This document shows, piece by piece, positions 18,768-28,162 of a stretch of 64,000 nucleotides of DNA. The notes below the pieces were generated by a model. It ran no database searches. It saw only the letters and a list, made by a program, of their open reading frames with translations, and was not told the origin of the DNA. Where the stretch lies: contig NZ_KI519454.1 of NCBI RefSeq assembly GCF_000482545.1, positions 930,001 to 994,000 on the forward strand. The letters are read 5' to 3'. The translations under genes were made by a program, and so were the position numbers. The stretch is from Arthrobacter sp. 35W. GTDB taxonomy: Bacteria; Actinomycetota; Actinomycetes; Actinomycetales; Micrococcaceae. Position 1 is the first letter of the stretch. The number at the start of each line of letters is the position of its first letter.

Positions 18768-19538
18768 ATGGGTGTAGCAATCCGAGTCATTCCGTGCCTG
18801 GACGTCGACGCCGGCCGCGTGGTCAAGGGCGTCAAGTTCCAGGACCTGCGCGACGCCGGGGATCCGGTGGAGCTGGCGCGCCGCTACGATCTGGCCGGCG
18901 CCGACGAGCTGACGTTCCTGGACGTCACGGCATCCTCCGGCAACCGGCAGACCACCTTTGATGTGGTGGCCCGCACCGCGGAGGAAGTCTTCATCCCGCT
19001 GACGGTGGGCGGCGGTGTCCGCGCCGTGAAGGATGTGGACACGCTGCTGCGCGCCGGTGCGGACAAGGCATCGATCAACACCGCTGCCATTGCCCGCCCG
19101 GATGTCATCAATGAGATCACCCGGCAGTTCGGCTCCCAGGTTCTGGTGCTGAGCGTCGACGCGCGGCGCACCCGCGAGGGGCACACGCCGTCGGGCTTTG
19201 AGGTCACCACCCATGGCGGCCGCCAGGGCACCGGCATCGACGCCATTGCCTGGGCCCGCGAGGCCGCGGACCGTGGCGTGGGGGAGATCCTGTTGAACTC
19301 CATCGATGCTGACGGCACCAAGGAGGGCTTCGATCTGGAGCTCATCCGCCTGGTCCGCGCGGCAGTCCACGTGCCGATCATCGCCTCGGGCGGCGCCGGC
19401 GAGCCGGCGCACTTCCCGCCGGCCGTGGCCGCTGGGGCCGATGCCGTGCTGGCCGCCTCCGTGTTCCACTTTGGCCCCAGCGATGCCATCGCCCAGGTCA
19501 AGGCAGCCATCCGCGACGCCGGCTACGAGGTCCGCTAG
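18768..19538 (+). CDS. hisF: Imidazole glycerol phosphate synthase cyclase subunit
   Basis: Cyclase half of the HisFH complex, making imidazole glycerol phosphate and AICAR. The 256-residue TIM barrel has [14 protein letters not shown] with catalytic Asp near residue 11, LTVGGGVR, and [14 protein letters not shown] with the second catalytic Asp. AGGAGGAG precedes the start. hisH is not in the window, so this his cluster is partial. Confidence 0.96.
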   Translation: MGVAIRVIPCLDVDAGRVVKGVKFQDLRDAGDPVELARRYDLAGADELTFLDVTASSGNRQTTFDVVARTAEEVFIPLTVGGGVRAVKDVDTLLRAGADKASINTAAIARPDVINEITRQFGSQVLVLSVDARRTREGHTPSGFEVTTHGGRQGTGIDAIAWAREAADRGVGEILLNSIDADGTKEGFDLELIRLVRAAVHVPIIASGGAGEPAHFPPAVAAGADAVLAASVFHFGPSDAIAQVKAAIRDAGYEVR

Positions 19539-19555
19539 CAGCATCACGGCTTAAC

Positions 19556-19614
19556 GCGAAAAAGCGGGTGGGGACAGTGTTTTTCAAGAACACTGTCCCC
19601 ACCTGCTTTTTCGC
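19556..19614. terminator. Bidirectional terminator between hisF and the convergent gene
   Basis: A long inverted repeat: GCGAAAAAGC then GGTGGGGACAGTGTT on the left, with the complementary AACACTGTCCCCACC and GCTTTTTCGC on the right, one mismatch and a 7-nt loop. The flanking A and T runs give it a U-tract in both directions. Confidence 0.9.
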
Positions 19615-19624
19615 GAGCCTCGGT

Positions 19625-19643
19625 GGTCGAGCTTGTCGAGACC
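19625..19643. repeat. REP-like palindromic repeat
   Basis: GGTCGAGCTTGTCGAGACC, directly after the bidirectional terminator. It matches the units at 6740 and 35858 with one base difference each. Confidence 0.75.
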
Positions 19644-19661
19644 GGGTGCGGTGTAGGAGGG

Positions 19662-20324
19662 TTACGGCCCGACTTCTGCGGTCTGGAGGAGGGCGACGGC
19701 GTCCTGCTGGCCCTCGAAGGACACCAGCGAGTGGCCGGTGCGGCCGTGGGCGTGCATCAGCAGCTCGCCCGGCTCGCCGATGATGGCCACGGAGACGGGG
19801 GCGCGCTTGGCCACATGCCGCGGTCCGGAGGGGCGCACCAGTACAATGCCCAGATCCACGCCGCGGTACAGAATGGCGGCCCGCTTGACGAGCTCGTTCC
19901 ACAGGGCGTTCGAGTAGGCGGCGTCCAGGGCACGCGGCGCCCAGCGGTCCGTGGCGCGGCGGATGTCCTCGGTGTGGACAAAGTATTCGATGAGGTTGGC
20001 GCTTTCATCCAGCGCCTTCAGCTTCATGGGGGAGAAGCCGGAGGGGCCCGCCCGGAATTTCTCCACCAGGGCCGTGTAGGCCGCGGGCGTGCTCGACGCC
20101 TCGGCCAATCTGGTGGTGGCCTTCTCGGAGACCTTGCTCAACGGCTTGAAGAGCAGACCCATGCCCACCTTGGCGCTGCGCTCACGCAGGTAGAGGTGGG
20201 CGGCCAGCTCCTGGGTCAGCCACCCGGTGCAGAGCGTGTCTGCTCCCGGCCCGGCGGCAAGCAGGGTTTCGGCAAGGACTTCGCGGGAAGGATCTACAAA
20301 ATGCATCACTTGTGAAATTAGCAC
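19662..20324 (-). CDS. TIGR03085-type mycothiol-dependent-like metal-binding protein
   Basis: About 220 residues. The N-terminus (FVDPSREVLAETLL, then GADTLCTGWLTQELAAHL) has the DinB/MDMPI-type pattern of a maleylpyruvate-isomerase-like metal-binding domain, and the whole resembles the actinobacterial TIGR03085 group of unknown function. EYFVHTEDIRRAT carries a conserved histidine of that group. The start is uncertain: GTG at 20324 has GGAG 8 bases upstream, while ATG at 20306 gives the N-terminus MHFVDPSR. The open frame to 20447 is not supported. It is convergent with hisF and divergent from hisI, so it splits the his genes. Confidence 0.75.
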   Translation of the reverse strand: MLISQVMHFVDPSREVLAETLLAAGPGADTLCTGWLTQELAAHLYLRERSAKVGMGLLFKPLSKVSEKATTRLAEASSTPAAYTALVEKFRAGPSGFSPMKLKALDESANLIEYFVHTEDIRRATDRWAPRALDAAYSNALWNELVKRAAILYRGVDLGIVLVRPSGPRHVAKRAPVSVAIIGEPGELLMHAHGRTGHSLVSFEGQQDAVALLQTAEVGP

Positions 20325-20473
20325 GCAATCAGCTCCTTGGGGCACTTTGAACCGCCGCATTCTGCCTCCCGCGTGTCCCTGAACGGTGGAGCGCGGCGGA
20401 GCCGGCGGCCGCCCTTGGCCTGACCACTTCACCGATGCCGGGCGCACCCCGTCGTGGCACTAGAATTGCACTG

Positions 20474-20950
20474 ATGCAAAGCGTTCCCAGCACCGAGTCT
20501 CCGTCCGCCGCCCACGATGAGGCCGCGGCATCCACTGGACCCTCCGGCCTGCAGCCGTCCGGCCTGCAGTCCTCCGGCCACGGGCCGGTGGCTCTTCCCG
20601 CCGACGTCGCCGCGCTGCTCAAGCATGACGCCGCCGGCCTGGTTGCCGCGATCATCCAGCAGCACGACAGCAACGAGGTGTTGATGCTGGGCTGGATGGA
20701 CGATGAGGCACTCCGCCGGACCCTGAGCACCGGGCGGGTGACCTTCTACTCCCGCTCCCGCCAGGAGTATTGGCGCAAGGGCGATACGTCCGGGCACATG
20801 CAGTTCGTCAAGAGCGTGGCTCTGGACTGTGACGGCGACGCCCTGCTGGTCCGCGTGGACCAGGTCGGCGCCGCCTGCCACACCGGCACGCACACCTGTT
20901 TCGACGGACGCTCGCTGGCCGCCGTCGAGGGTTCCCGCCCCGCCACCTGA
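20474..20950 (+). CDS. hisI: Phosphoribosyl-AMP cyclohydrolase
   Basis: Third step of histidine synthesis. The 158-residue protein has the full core: [24 protein letters not shown], and zinc/magnesium ligands around CDGD (Cys119) and ACHTGTHTC (Cys135, Cys142). It carries an unusual 40-residue N-terminal tail with the repeated unit PSGLQ. A TAGAAT box at 20461-20466 lies 7 bases before the ATG and there is no ribosome site, so translation is probably leaderless. trpE follows after 64 bases. Confidence 0.93.
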   Translation: MQSVPSTESPSAAHDEAAASTGPSGLQPSGLQSSGHGPVALPADVAALLKHDAAGLVAAIIQQHDSNEVLMLGWMDDEALRRTLSTGRVTFYSRSRQEYWRKGDTSGHMQFVKSVALDCDGDALLVRVDQVGAACHTGTHTCFDGRSLAAVEGSRPAT

Positions 20951-21014
20951 GAATTCCGGCCCAGCCCCGCCCGATTGGCCCCCGCAGCACTCTTGAAGGA
21001 AAGATACCCATTTC

Positions 21015-22607
21015 ATGCAGGATCTAGGCGTCATCAGCCCCACCCTTGAGGAATTCCGCACGATTGCCCGCACCCGCCGTGTGGTGCCCGTGCACTTGAA
21101 GGTTCTTGCCGATGCGGAGACCCCCATCGGCCTATACCGCAAGCTGGCCGCCGGCCAGAGCGGCACCTTCCTGATGGAGTCCGCAGCGGTGGGCGGTGTC
21201 TGGTCGCGCTACTCGTTCATCGGCGTGCGCTCCAGCGCCACGTTGACCACGCGCGACGGCGGCGCCTACTGGCAGGGCTCCCCGCCCGCCGGTGTGCCGG
21301 TGGAGGGCAACCCGGTGGAGGCCATGAGGCGCACCCTGGAGGTGCTGGCCACCGAGCGCTTCGAGGGCCTGCCGCCCTTCACATCCGGACTGGTGGGCTT
21401 TGTCGGCTGGGAATCCGTGCGCCACTGGGAAAAGCTCCTCTCCCCGCCCGAGGACGATCTGCAGCTGCCCGAGCTGGCCATGAACCTGGTCTCGGACATG
21501 GCCGTGCACGACAATGCCGAGGGCTCGGTGATGTTGATCGCCAACGCCATCAACTTCAACGGCACCGAGGACAACGTCGACGACGCCTGGCACGACGCCG
21601 TTGCCCGCGTGAACGCGATGCTGGAGACGGTCAGCACCGCCGTCGCCCAGCCCGTGTCCATTCTGGTGGAGCAGGCGGCGACCTTCGCCGAGCGCGTGCG
21701 TGAGCGCTGGGACGAGTCCGAGTACATGGCAGCCCTGGACCGCGGCAAGGAGGCCATCGTCGACGGCGAGGTCTTCCAGGTGGTGATTTCGCGCCGCTTC
21801 GAAATGGAGTGCGACGCTTCCGCACTGGATGTCTACCGGATTCTGCGCAACACCAACCCCAGCCCGTACATGTACCTCTTCAGCTTTGAAGACGCCGACG
21901 GGCGCCCGTACTCGATCGTCGGTTCCTCGCCGGAGTCCTTGGTCACCGTCACGGGCGATGAGGTCATCACGCACCCGATCGCCGGCTCCCGGCCGCGCGG
22001 CAAGACGGTGGAGACGGACAAGGACCTGGCCGCCGAGCTGCTGGCCGACGCCAAGGAACGCTCCGAGCACCTGATGCTGGTGGATCTGTCCCGCAACGAC
22101 CTCTCCAAGGTCTGCGAGCCCGGCACCGTGGACGTCACCCAGTTCATGGAGATTGAGCGCTTCAGCCACATCATGCACCTGGTGTCCACCGTGGTGGGAA
22201 CGCTGTCCCCGAACGCCAGCGCCTACGACGTGCTGGCTGCCACCTTCCCCGCCGGCACGCTCTCCGGCGCGCCCAAGCCGCGCGCGCTGCGTTTGCTGGA
22301 CGAGCTGGAACCGCACCGCCGCGGCATCTACGGCGGCGTGGTGGGCTACCTGGACTTCGCCGGCGACATGGACATGGCCATTGCCATCCGCTCCGCCCTG
22401 CTGCGCGATGGGCGGGCCTATGTCCAGGCCGGCGGCGGGATCGTGGCCGATTCGGTCAATGAGACCGAGGCCCTGGAAACCGTGAACAAGGCTGCGGCTC
22501 CGCTGCGCGCCGTCCACAAGGCCGCTTCCCTGCGCAATCTGGCCGTCCACGCCGGCGGCCCTGCTCCTGGTGCCGACGCCGTCCCGGCCGCCGGCGGTGT
22601 CCTGTGA
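21015..22607 (+). CDS. trpE: Anthranilate synthase component I
   Basis: Converts chorismate to anthranilate using ammonia from TrpG. The 530-residue protein has the Trp-binding LLMES-like region (FLMESAAVGGVWSRYSFIG) near residue 50 and the catalytic chorismate domain from about 240, with PSPYMYLFSF, GSSPESLV, HPIAGSRPRG and DLSRNDLSKV. The glutaminase subunit gene is not in the window. It is followed at once by the Trp-region membrane protein, overlapping by 4 bases. Confidence 0.96.
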   Translation: MQDLGVISPTLEEFRTIARTRRVVPVHLKVLADAETPIGLYRKLAAGQSGTFLMESAAVGGVWSRYSFIGVRSSATLTTRDGGAYWQGSPPAGVPVEGNPVEAMRRTLEVLATERFEGLPPFTSGLVGFVGWESVRHWEKLLSPPEDDLQLPELAMNLVSDMAVHDNAEGSVMLIANAINFNGTEDNVDDAWHDAVARVNAMLETVSTAVAQPVSILVEQAATFAERVRERWDESEYMAALDRGKEAIVDGEVFQVVISRRFEMECDASALDVYRILRNTNPSPYMYLFSFEDADGRPYSIVGSSPESLVTVTGDEVITHPIAGSRPRGKTVETDKDLAAELLADAKERSEHLMLVDLSRNDLSKVCEPGTVDVTQFMEIERFSHIMHLVSTVVGTLSPNASAYDVLAATFPAGTLSGAPKPRALRLLDELEPHRRGIYGGVVGYLDFAGDMDMAIAIRSALLRDGRAYVQAGGGIVADSVNETEALETVNKAAAPLRAVHKAASLRNLAVHAGGPAPGADAVPAAGGVL

Positions 22608-23227
22608 CGCAGAAGTGGTACGCCCGCAAGTCGACGCTGGTGATGCTGGCCGTCGCCGCAGCGCTGGCCGTCTTTGGCACCACCACCCAGACCTGGCTGC
22701 ACATTGACCTGGCCCAGGGCGAGGTCCAGCAGGCGGATCTGAACGTTGCCGGCTCCAAGGCCGCCGTCGCCGTGTCCGCCCTGGCGCTTGTCGCCCTGGC
22801 CGGATCGCTCGCGGCGTCCATTGCCGGCAAGGTGGCCCGCGTCGTGGCCGGTGCCATCGTTGGCCTGAGTGCCGTGGGCATTGCCGCCGCCTCGCTCGGC
22901 GTGGTCCTGGACCCGGCAGCCGCTGCCTCGGGCCCTGTCGGCACCGCCACCGGCGTCATCGGGCAGCAGATCAACGCCAGCACCACCATCTTCCCGGTCC
23001 TGGCCGTCGTGGCCGCCGTCGTCCTCGCGGCCACCGCCGTGGCGATCATCATTGCCGGCCGCGGATGGCGGACCCGGAGCAAATACGACACGCCGCAAAC
23101 CACGGTGGGTGCCGCCGCGACGGACGCCACCCAGGCCGGCGGCGGAGCGGCCGAGGGGCCTGCGGAACCGCTGGATGATATTGAACAGTGGGACAGGCTC
23201 AGCAGGGGTGAAGACCCCACGTCCTGA
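22604..23227 (+). CDS. Trp-region conserved membrane protein (TIGR02234 type)
   Basis: Membrane protein of 207 residues with four hydrophobic segments at about 12-28, 50-70, 78-100 and 130-150, and a 55-residue cytoplasmic tail. It belongs by position and pattern to the actinobacterial Trp-biosynthesis-associated membrane proteins found between trpE and trpC. The function is unknown; a role in tryptophan uptake or export has been suggested only by context. The GTG start overlaps the trpE stop codon. Confidence 0.8.
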   Translation: MTQKWYARKSTLVMLAVAAALAVFGTTTQTWLHIDLAQGEVQQADLNVAGSKAAVAVSALALVALAGSLAASIAGKVARVVAGAIVGLSAVGIAAASLGVVLDPAAAASGPVGTATGVIGQQINASTTIFPVLAVVAAVVLAATAVAIIIAGRGWRTRSKYDTPQTTVGAAATDATQAGGGAAEGPAEPLDDIEQWDRLSRGEDPTS

Positions 23228-23304
23228 CCGGGACCGCGTTTCGGTCCGAGGGGACCACTAATGGCAGAATGTATTGCAGTATCCGCATCAAAGGGAGATT
23301 CATC

Positions 23305-23589
23305 ATGAGCAACAAGACTGCTACCCAGACCACGCCTGCCTCCAGCACGGCACTTGAGGTCCACAACGGCGAATTGGGCCACGGAAACAGCCCGGCCGCA
23401 TGGACCTGTGTAGCCGTCATGCTGATCGGCGCCCTCGTCAGCTGCATCGCCTTCGTGATCGGCGTCGACGCCACCGTCCTGTTCATTGTGGGCATCGGCG
23501 TCATGGTGGTCGGCCTCATCCTCGGCCTGGTGCTGCGCGCCGCCGGCTACGGTGTGGGCGGCAGCAAGCTGAAGAACACCGGACACTAG
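23305..23589 (+). CDS. HGxxPAAW-motif membrane protein
   Basis: 94 residues. The naming motif HGNSPAAW at about residue 26 is followed by two transmembrane helices (about 35-55 and 60-80). Proteins of this group lie in actinobacterial trp clusters and have no known function. The ATG at 23305 has AAGGGAG upstream; the frame is open from 23269. It ends 2 bases before trpC. Confidence 0.8.
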   Translation: MSNKTATQTTPASSTALEVHNGELGHGNSPAAWTCVAVMLIGALVSCIAFVIGVDATVLFIVGIGVMVVGLILGLVLRAAGYGVGGSKLKNTGH

Positions 23590-23591
23590 GC

Positions 23592-24410
23592 ATGAGCGTC
23601 CTCGACGACATCATTGCGGGGGTCAAAGAGGACCTTCAGGAACGCCGGGCCAAGACCAGCCTCGCGCAATTGCAGGAGAAGGTTGCCGCCACCGCTCCGG
23701 CCCTGGACGCCTACGCCGCACTTGGCGTGGGGGATCCGGACCGCAGCGAACTGCGCGTCATTGCCGAGGTCAAGCGCCGCAGCCCCTCCAAGGGTGATCT
23801 GGCCAGCATCGCGGACCCCGCCGCCCTTGCCCGCCAGTACGCCGACGGCGGTGCCTCTGCCATCAGCGTGCTGACCGAGGAGCGCCGCTTCAGCGGATCC
23901 CTTGCGGATCTGGACGCCGTCCGCGCCGCCAACCCGCAGGTGCCGCTGCTGCGCAAGGATTTCACCTGCGATCCCTACATGATCTGGGAGGCACGCGCCC
24001 ACGGTGCGGATTTGATCCTGCTCATCGTGGCGGCGCTCAGTGGCGAAGAGCTGGCCGAGTACCTGGCCTTGGCCCACGAGCTCGGCATGGCGGTGCTGGT
24101 GGAAACCCACACCGAGGAGGAAGTCTCCCGGGCCGTCGCCGTCGGCGCCAAGGTGATTGGTGTGAACGTACGCAACCTCAAGACCCTTGATGTGGACCGC
24201 GGTGTCTTCGCCCCGCTGGCCCGGCTCATTCCGGCCGAGGCCGTCATCATCGCCGAATCCGGCGTCCGCGATGCCGCCGACGTCCGCGACTACGCGGCCA
24301 GCGGCGCCAACGCCATTCTGGTGGGGGAGGCGCTCGTCAGCGACGCTACACCCCGCGAACGGATCAACGAGTTCAAAGCGGCTGGAGCGGCGGCCATCAG
24401 CGCCCGCTAG
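23592..24410 (+). CDS. trpC: Indole-3-glycerol phosphate synthase
   Basis: Closes the indole ring in tryptophan synthesis. The 272-residue TIM barrel has [12 protein letters not shown] with the catalytic lysine, [13 protein letters not shown], and [11 protein letters not shown]. The start is taken at the ATG 2 bases after the HGxxPAAW gene; the longer open frame from 23400 only shadows that gene. Confidence 0.95.
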   Translation: MSVLDDIIAGVKEDLQERRAKTSLAQLQEKVAATAPALDAYAALGVGDPDRSELRVIAEVKRRSPSKGDLASIADPAALARQYADGGASAISVLTEERRFSGSLADLDAVRAANPQVPLLRKDFTCDPYMIWEARAHGADLILLIVAALSGEELAEYLALAHELGMAVLVETHTEEEVSRAVAVGAKVIGVNVRNLKTLDVDRGVFAPLARLIPAEAVIIAESGVRDAADVRDYAASGANAILVGEALVSDATPRERINEFKAAGAAAISAR

Positions 24411-24429
24411 CCCCACCAGGCTCCACCGC

Positions 24430-24480
24430 ATGTCAATGGCTTTTTATGCACAAGTAATCAGAAAAGGACGGTGGAACTGA
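24430..24480 (+). CDS. 16-codon ORF coupled to trpB (possible leader peptide)
   Basis: ATG at 24430 opens a 16-residue ORF reading [16 protein letters not shown]. Its stop TGA overlaps the trpB start as TGATG. It contains one tryptophan, the second residue from the end, and its 3' part includes the AGGA that would serve trpB. The stretch is AT-richer than its surroundings. Translation of this ORF could control trpB through coupling; there is no run of Trp codons, so classical attenuation is less likely. Confidence 0.4.
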   Translation: MSMAFYAQVIRKGRWN

Positions 24481-25925
24481 TGGGCAGCACGCCAGCAGCT
24501 TCGTCTCAGGCCGAAGGTTCCCACGGGGACATCAAGAGCGAGAACCCAGCTGAGCGCACTTCGGAGACCGCAACGGTTGACGCGTTCCTGGCGGGGGGCA
24601 GGGCCGAAGCTGGCCGGGCCGAGGGTGCGCCCGCAAGCCTGAAGCACGCACCCGGCCCCTACTTCGGCTCCTACGGCGGCCGTTGGATGCCGGAATCCCT
24701 GATTGCTGCTCTGGACGAGCTCGAGGACACCTTCGAGAAGGCCAAGGTGGACCCAGAGTTCCTTGCCGAGGTTGCCGAGCTGAACAAGAACTACTCCGGC
24801 CGGCCCTCGCTGCTGACCGAGGCCAAGCGCTTCTCCGCCCACGCCGGCGGCGCCCGCATCTTCCTCAAGCGCGAGGACCTCAACCACACCGGCTCGCACA
24901 AGATCAACAATGTGCTGGGCCAGGCACTGCTCGCCAAGCGCATGGGCAAGACCCGCGTCATCGCCGAAACCGGCGCCGGCCAGCACGGCGTTGCCAGCGC
25001 CACCGCCGCAGCCCTGCTGGGTCTGGAGTGCGTGGTCTACATGGGTGCCGAGGACTGCCGCCGGCAGGCTCTGAACGTGGCCCGCATGCAGTTGCTCGGT
25101 GCCACGGTGGTTCCCGTCACCAACGGCTCCCAGACGCTCAAGGACGCCATCAACGACGCCCTGCGCGACTGGGTCGCCAATGTGGACACCACCCACTATC
25201 TGCTAGGCACGGCCGCCGGCGCCCACCCGTTCCCTGCCCTGGTGCGCTTCTTCCACGAGGTCATCGGCGAGGAGGCCCGCGGCCAGATCCTGGCCCAGAC
25301 AGGCCGTCTGCCCGACGCCGTCTGCGCCTGCATCGGCGGCGGCTCCAACGCCATCGGCATCTTCCACGGCTTCCTGGATGATCCCGAGGTGAAGATCTAC
25401 GGCTTTGAGGCCGGCGGCGACGGCGTGGAGACCGGCCGGCACGCGGCCACCATCACGCTCGGCCGCCCCGGCGTGCTGCACGGCGCCCGCTCGTACCTGA
25501 TGCAGGACGAGGATGGCCAGACCATCGAGTCGCACTCCATCTCCGCGGGGCTGGACTACCCGGGCGTCGGCCCGGAGCACTCCTACCTCTCCGACATCGG
25601 CCGCGTCAGCTACGAGCCGATCACCGATGCCGAGGCCATGGAGGCCTTCCGCCTGCTCTGCCGCACCGAGGGCATCATCCCCGCCATCGAGTCCTCCCAC
25701 GCCCTGGCCGGCGCCATCAAGGTGGGCCAGCGGCTCACCGAGGGCAAGGAGAACCCCGAGGACGTCATCGTCGTCGTCAACCTCTCCGGCCGCGGCGACA
25801 AGGATGTGGAGACGGCCGCCGATTGGTTCGGCATGCTGGATGAGGACGGCAACGTCAAGGGCACCACGCTTTCCACCCGCGCCCACAAGGGCCCCGCAGC
25901 GCACAGTGAGGACGCACAGGCATGA
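24480..25925 (+). CDS. trpB: Tryptophan synthase beta subunit
   Basis: Joins indole and serine with pyridoxal phosphate. The 481-residue protein has the cofactor lysine in [15 protein letters not shown] (Lys141), [11 protein letters not shown] and the phosphate loop GGGSNAIG. The N-terminus carries about 55 extra low-complexity residues compared with the usual 400-residue enzyme; the conserved part begins at [14 protein letters not shown]. An in-frame GTG at 24471 exists but sits too close to AGGA. It overlaps trpA by 4 bases. Confidence 0.96.
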   Translation: MGSTPAASSQAEGSHGDIKSENPAERTSETATVDAFLAGGRAEAGRAEGAPASLKHAPGPYFGSYGGRWMPESLIAALDELEDTFEKAKVDPEFLAEVAELNKNYSGRPSLLTEAKRFSAHAGGARIFLKREDLNHTGSHKINNVLGQALLAKRMGKTRVIAETGAGQHGVASATAAALLGLECVVYMGAEDCRRQALNVARMQLLGATVVPVTNGSQTLKDAINDALRDWVANVDTTHYLLGTAAGAHPFPALVRFFHEVIGEEARGQILAQTGRLPDAVCACIGGGSNAIGIFHGFLDDPEVKIYGFEAGGDGVETGRHAATITLGRPGVLHGARSYLMQDEDGQTIESHSISAGLDYPGVGPEHSYLSDIGRVSYEPITDAEAMEAFRLLCRTEGIIPAIESSHALAGAIKVGQRLTEGKENPEDVIVVVNLSGRGDKDVETAADWFGMLDEDGNVKGTTLSTRAHKGPAAHSEDAQA

Positions 25926-26770
25926 GCACCACAGCACCGGAGAACACTCCGGCCGTCGCCAGCAAGTCCGCTGCCGCCATCGACCGGGCCAAGGCCGCCG
26001 GCCGTGCCGCCCTGGTGGCGTACCTGCCCGCAGGCTACCCGGACGTCCAGTCCACCATTGACGCCGGCATCGCCATGGCCCAGAACGGTGCGGACCTGAT
26101 CGAAATCGGCATCCCATACTCGGATCCGGTCATGGACGGCGCCGTCATCCAGGCCGCCACCGTGGAGGCGCTGGCCAAGGGCTTCCGCGTGGAGAGCGTT
26201 TTCGACGTCGTGGCCGGCATCACCGCCGCGACCGATGCCGCCGTGCTCGTGATGACTTACTGGAACCCCGTGATGCGCATGGGCGTGGACGAGTTCTCCC
26301 GCCGCCTGGCCGAGGCCGGCGGCGCGGGCCTGATCACCCCTGACCTGATTCCGGACGAGGCCGCAGAGTGGTTTGCCGCCTCGGACAAGTACGGACTGGA
26401 CCGTGTCTTCCTGGTGGCGCCGTCCTCCACGCCCGAGCGCGTGGCCATGACCGTCGAGGCCAGCCGCGGCTTCATCTACGCGGTGTCCATCATGGGCGTC
26501 ACCGGCGCCCGGGATTCCGTCTCCAGCGCGGCCGAGGCCGTGGTGGCAGCCGCCCACAAGGCCGGCGCCGAGCGCGTTTGCGTCGGGCTGGGCGTGTCCC
26601 GCCCCGAACATGTCCGCGAGATCGCCGCCTACGCCGACGGCGTCATCGTCGGCACCGCCCTGGTTGCCGCGCTGCGCGACGGGGGAGTCCCCGCAGTGGC
26701 CGCACTGACCAAGGAACTGGCCACCGGCTTCGCACCGGCCGTTGCCGGCGGAACGGCGGCCACGGCGTGA
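25922..26770 (+). CDS. trpA: Tryptophan synthase alpha subunit
   Basis: Cleaves indole-3-glycerol phosphate and feeds indole to TrpB. The 282-residue TIM barrel shows [15 protein letters not shown], which holds the catalytic glutamate and aspartate, and [13 protein letters not shown] of the phosphate site. It overlaps trpB and lgt by 4 bases each. Confidence 0.96.
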   Translation: MSTTAPENTPAVASKSAAAIDRAKAAGRAALVAYLPAGYPDVQSTIDAGIAMAQNGADLIEIGIPYSDPVMDGAVIQAATVEALAKGFRVESVFDVVAGITAATDAAVLVMTYWNPVMRMGVDEFSRRLAEAGGAGLITPDLIPDEAAEWFAASDKYGLDRVFLVAPSSTPERVAMTVEASRGFIYAVSIMGVTGARDSVSSAAEAVVAAAHKAGAERVCVGLGVSRPEHVREIAAYADGVIVGTALVAALRDGGVPAVAALTKELATGFAPAVAGGTAATA

Positions 26771-27870
26771 CCGGTCTGCTGGCCGCGACAGCCGCCGCCC
26801 TGCCCGCAAGCATTCCCAGCCCGAGCTGGTCCGGCTTCGATCTGGGACCGCTGCGGATCCATGCCTATGCCTTGTGCATCCTGGCCGGCATCGTTGCCGC
26901 CCTGCTGCTGACCAGCGTGCGCTGGAACCGCCGCGGGGCGCCGGAGGGTTCGCTCTGGGACATCGCCATCTGGGCCATCCCCTTCGGCATCATCGGCGGC
27001 CGGCTCTACCATGTGTTCTCCTCGCCGGATGCCTACTTCGGCCCCGGCTTTGACGGCACCGGCAACCTGGCGTTGATTCCGCAGATCTGGCTGGGCGGCC
27101 TGGGCATCTGGGGCGCCGTCGTGCTCGGCGTCGTCGGCGCCTGGATCGGCTGCCGCCGTGCTGGTGTGAAGCTGTCGTCGTTCATTGACGCCGCGGCACC
27201 GGGCCTGCTGCTGGCCCAGGCCATCGGCCGCTGGGGCAACTACTTCAACCAGGAGCTCTTCGGCGGACCGACCACCCTGCCGTGGGGCCTGCAGGTGGAC
27301 CCGAGCAATGCGGACTTCCCGCAGGGGCTGCCGCCGGACACGCTGTTCCACCCGACGTTCCTCTACGAATCCGTCTGGAACCTGGCCGGCGTGGCCGCGC
27401 TGCTGCTGTTGGACCGCAAGTTCCGCTTCCGCCGCGGCCGTCTGTTTGCCCTGTACGCCATGATCTACACGGCCGGACGGGTCTGGATCGAGCTGCTGCG
27501 CATCGACGATGCCGAGCAGATCACCTTCTTCGGCATCACCACCCGGCTCAATGTCTGGACCAGCCTGCTGGTGTTCGTGGGGGCCCTGGTGGTCTTCCTG
27601 CTGCTCACCTTCGTCAAGCGTGGCTCCGTCGATGACTCGGTCATGCTCAAAAAGTACCAAAATTCCCCGGTTGTTCAGACAAATGCACAAAGGTCCACCG
27701 ACGCCGGAAATGCAGAGTCGAATGGAGAAATCCAGGCCTCCGAGGAGGGTGTCCAGCATGCGGACACTTTGCAGAAAAATGTAACGCAGCTGACACAGCG
27801 TGATAATCTCGCCGATACCGGAGATGAGAACAGCTCCGGGCCCGATGCGACATCAAAGGGGCAGCCGTAG
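26767..27870 (+). CDS. lgt: Prolipoprotein diacylglyceryl transferase
   Basis: Transfers diacylglycerol to the cysteine of prolipoproteins at the membrane. The 367-residue protein has seven hydrophobic segments and the Lgt signature GRWGNYFNQELFGGPT. The last 80 residues are a hydrophilic, AT-richer tail not needed for the fold. The GTG start overlaps the trpA stop codon, so lgt is co-transcribed with the trp genes. Confidence 0.95.
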   Translation: MTGLLAATAAALPASIPSPSWSGFDLGPLRIHAYALCILAGIVAALLLTSVRWNRRGAPEGSLWDIAIWAIPFGIIGGRLYHVFSSPDAYFGPGFDGTGNLALIPQIWLGGLGIWGAVVLGVVGAWIGCRRAGVKLSSFIDAAAPGLLLAQAIGRWGNYFNQELFGGPTTLPWGLQVDPSNADFPQGLPPDTLFHPTFLYESVWNLAGVAALLLLDRKFRFRRGRLFALYAMIYTAGRVWIELLRIDDAEQITFFGITTRLNVWTSLLVFVGALVVFLLLTFVKRGSVDDSVMLKKYQNSPVVQTNAQRSTDAGNAESNGEIQASEEGVQHADTLQKNVTQLTQRDNLADTGDENSSGPDATSKGQP

Positions 27871-27904
27871 CACGGTCTGCCGCTTGGGCCGCGGGCAGTG
27901 CAGA

Positions 27905-27930
27905 GGACCATGGGTTACCGCCCGTGGTCC
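27905..27930 (+). terminator. Probable terminator after lgt
   Basis: GGACCATGGG (27905-27914) pairs with CCCGTGGTCC (27921-27930), ten pairs with one G-U. No U-tract follows. Confidence 0.45.
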
Positions 27931-28019
27931 GCTGCAGACCACGCCGTTGTGGCTCAACCGCCACCACCGGCTGCTGAACGAACTCAATGTCAGCAGCCCC
28001 GGTGGCGGGGTGGCAGCTT

Positions 28020-28046
28020 TGCACTACCCTCTAAGTAAGTAGTGCA
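28020..28046. promoter_or_regulatory. Inverted repeat upstream of gltB
   Basis: TGCACTAC (28020-28027) and GTAGTGCA (28039-28046) are perfect inverted copies 11 bases apart, about 117 bases before the gltB start. The CTAC-N11-GTAG spacing resembles a LysR-type operator but could also be another dimeric site. Confidence 0.4.
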
Positions 28047-28162
28047 GGTGCTGTCCAAGCATTCGAATGAACCCATCCTCGGGCCGCCTCGTGCGGACGG
28101 TGGATGCCCAGGGCCAGTGTCGTCCCCTCCATACGCTCAATCAGGGGGAAGGACAGATTGTC

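Noticed and set aside
20951-21014. trpE leader/attenuator
   Set aside because: The 64 bases before trpE hold no Trp-rich short ORF and no alternative hairpins.
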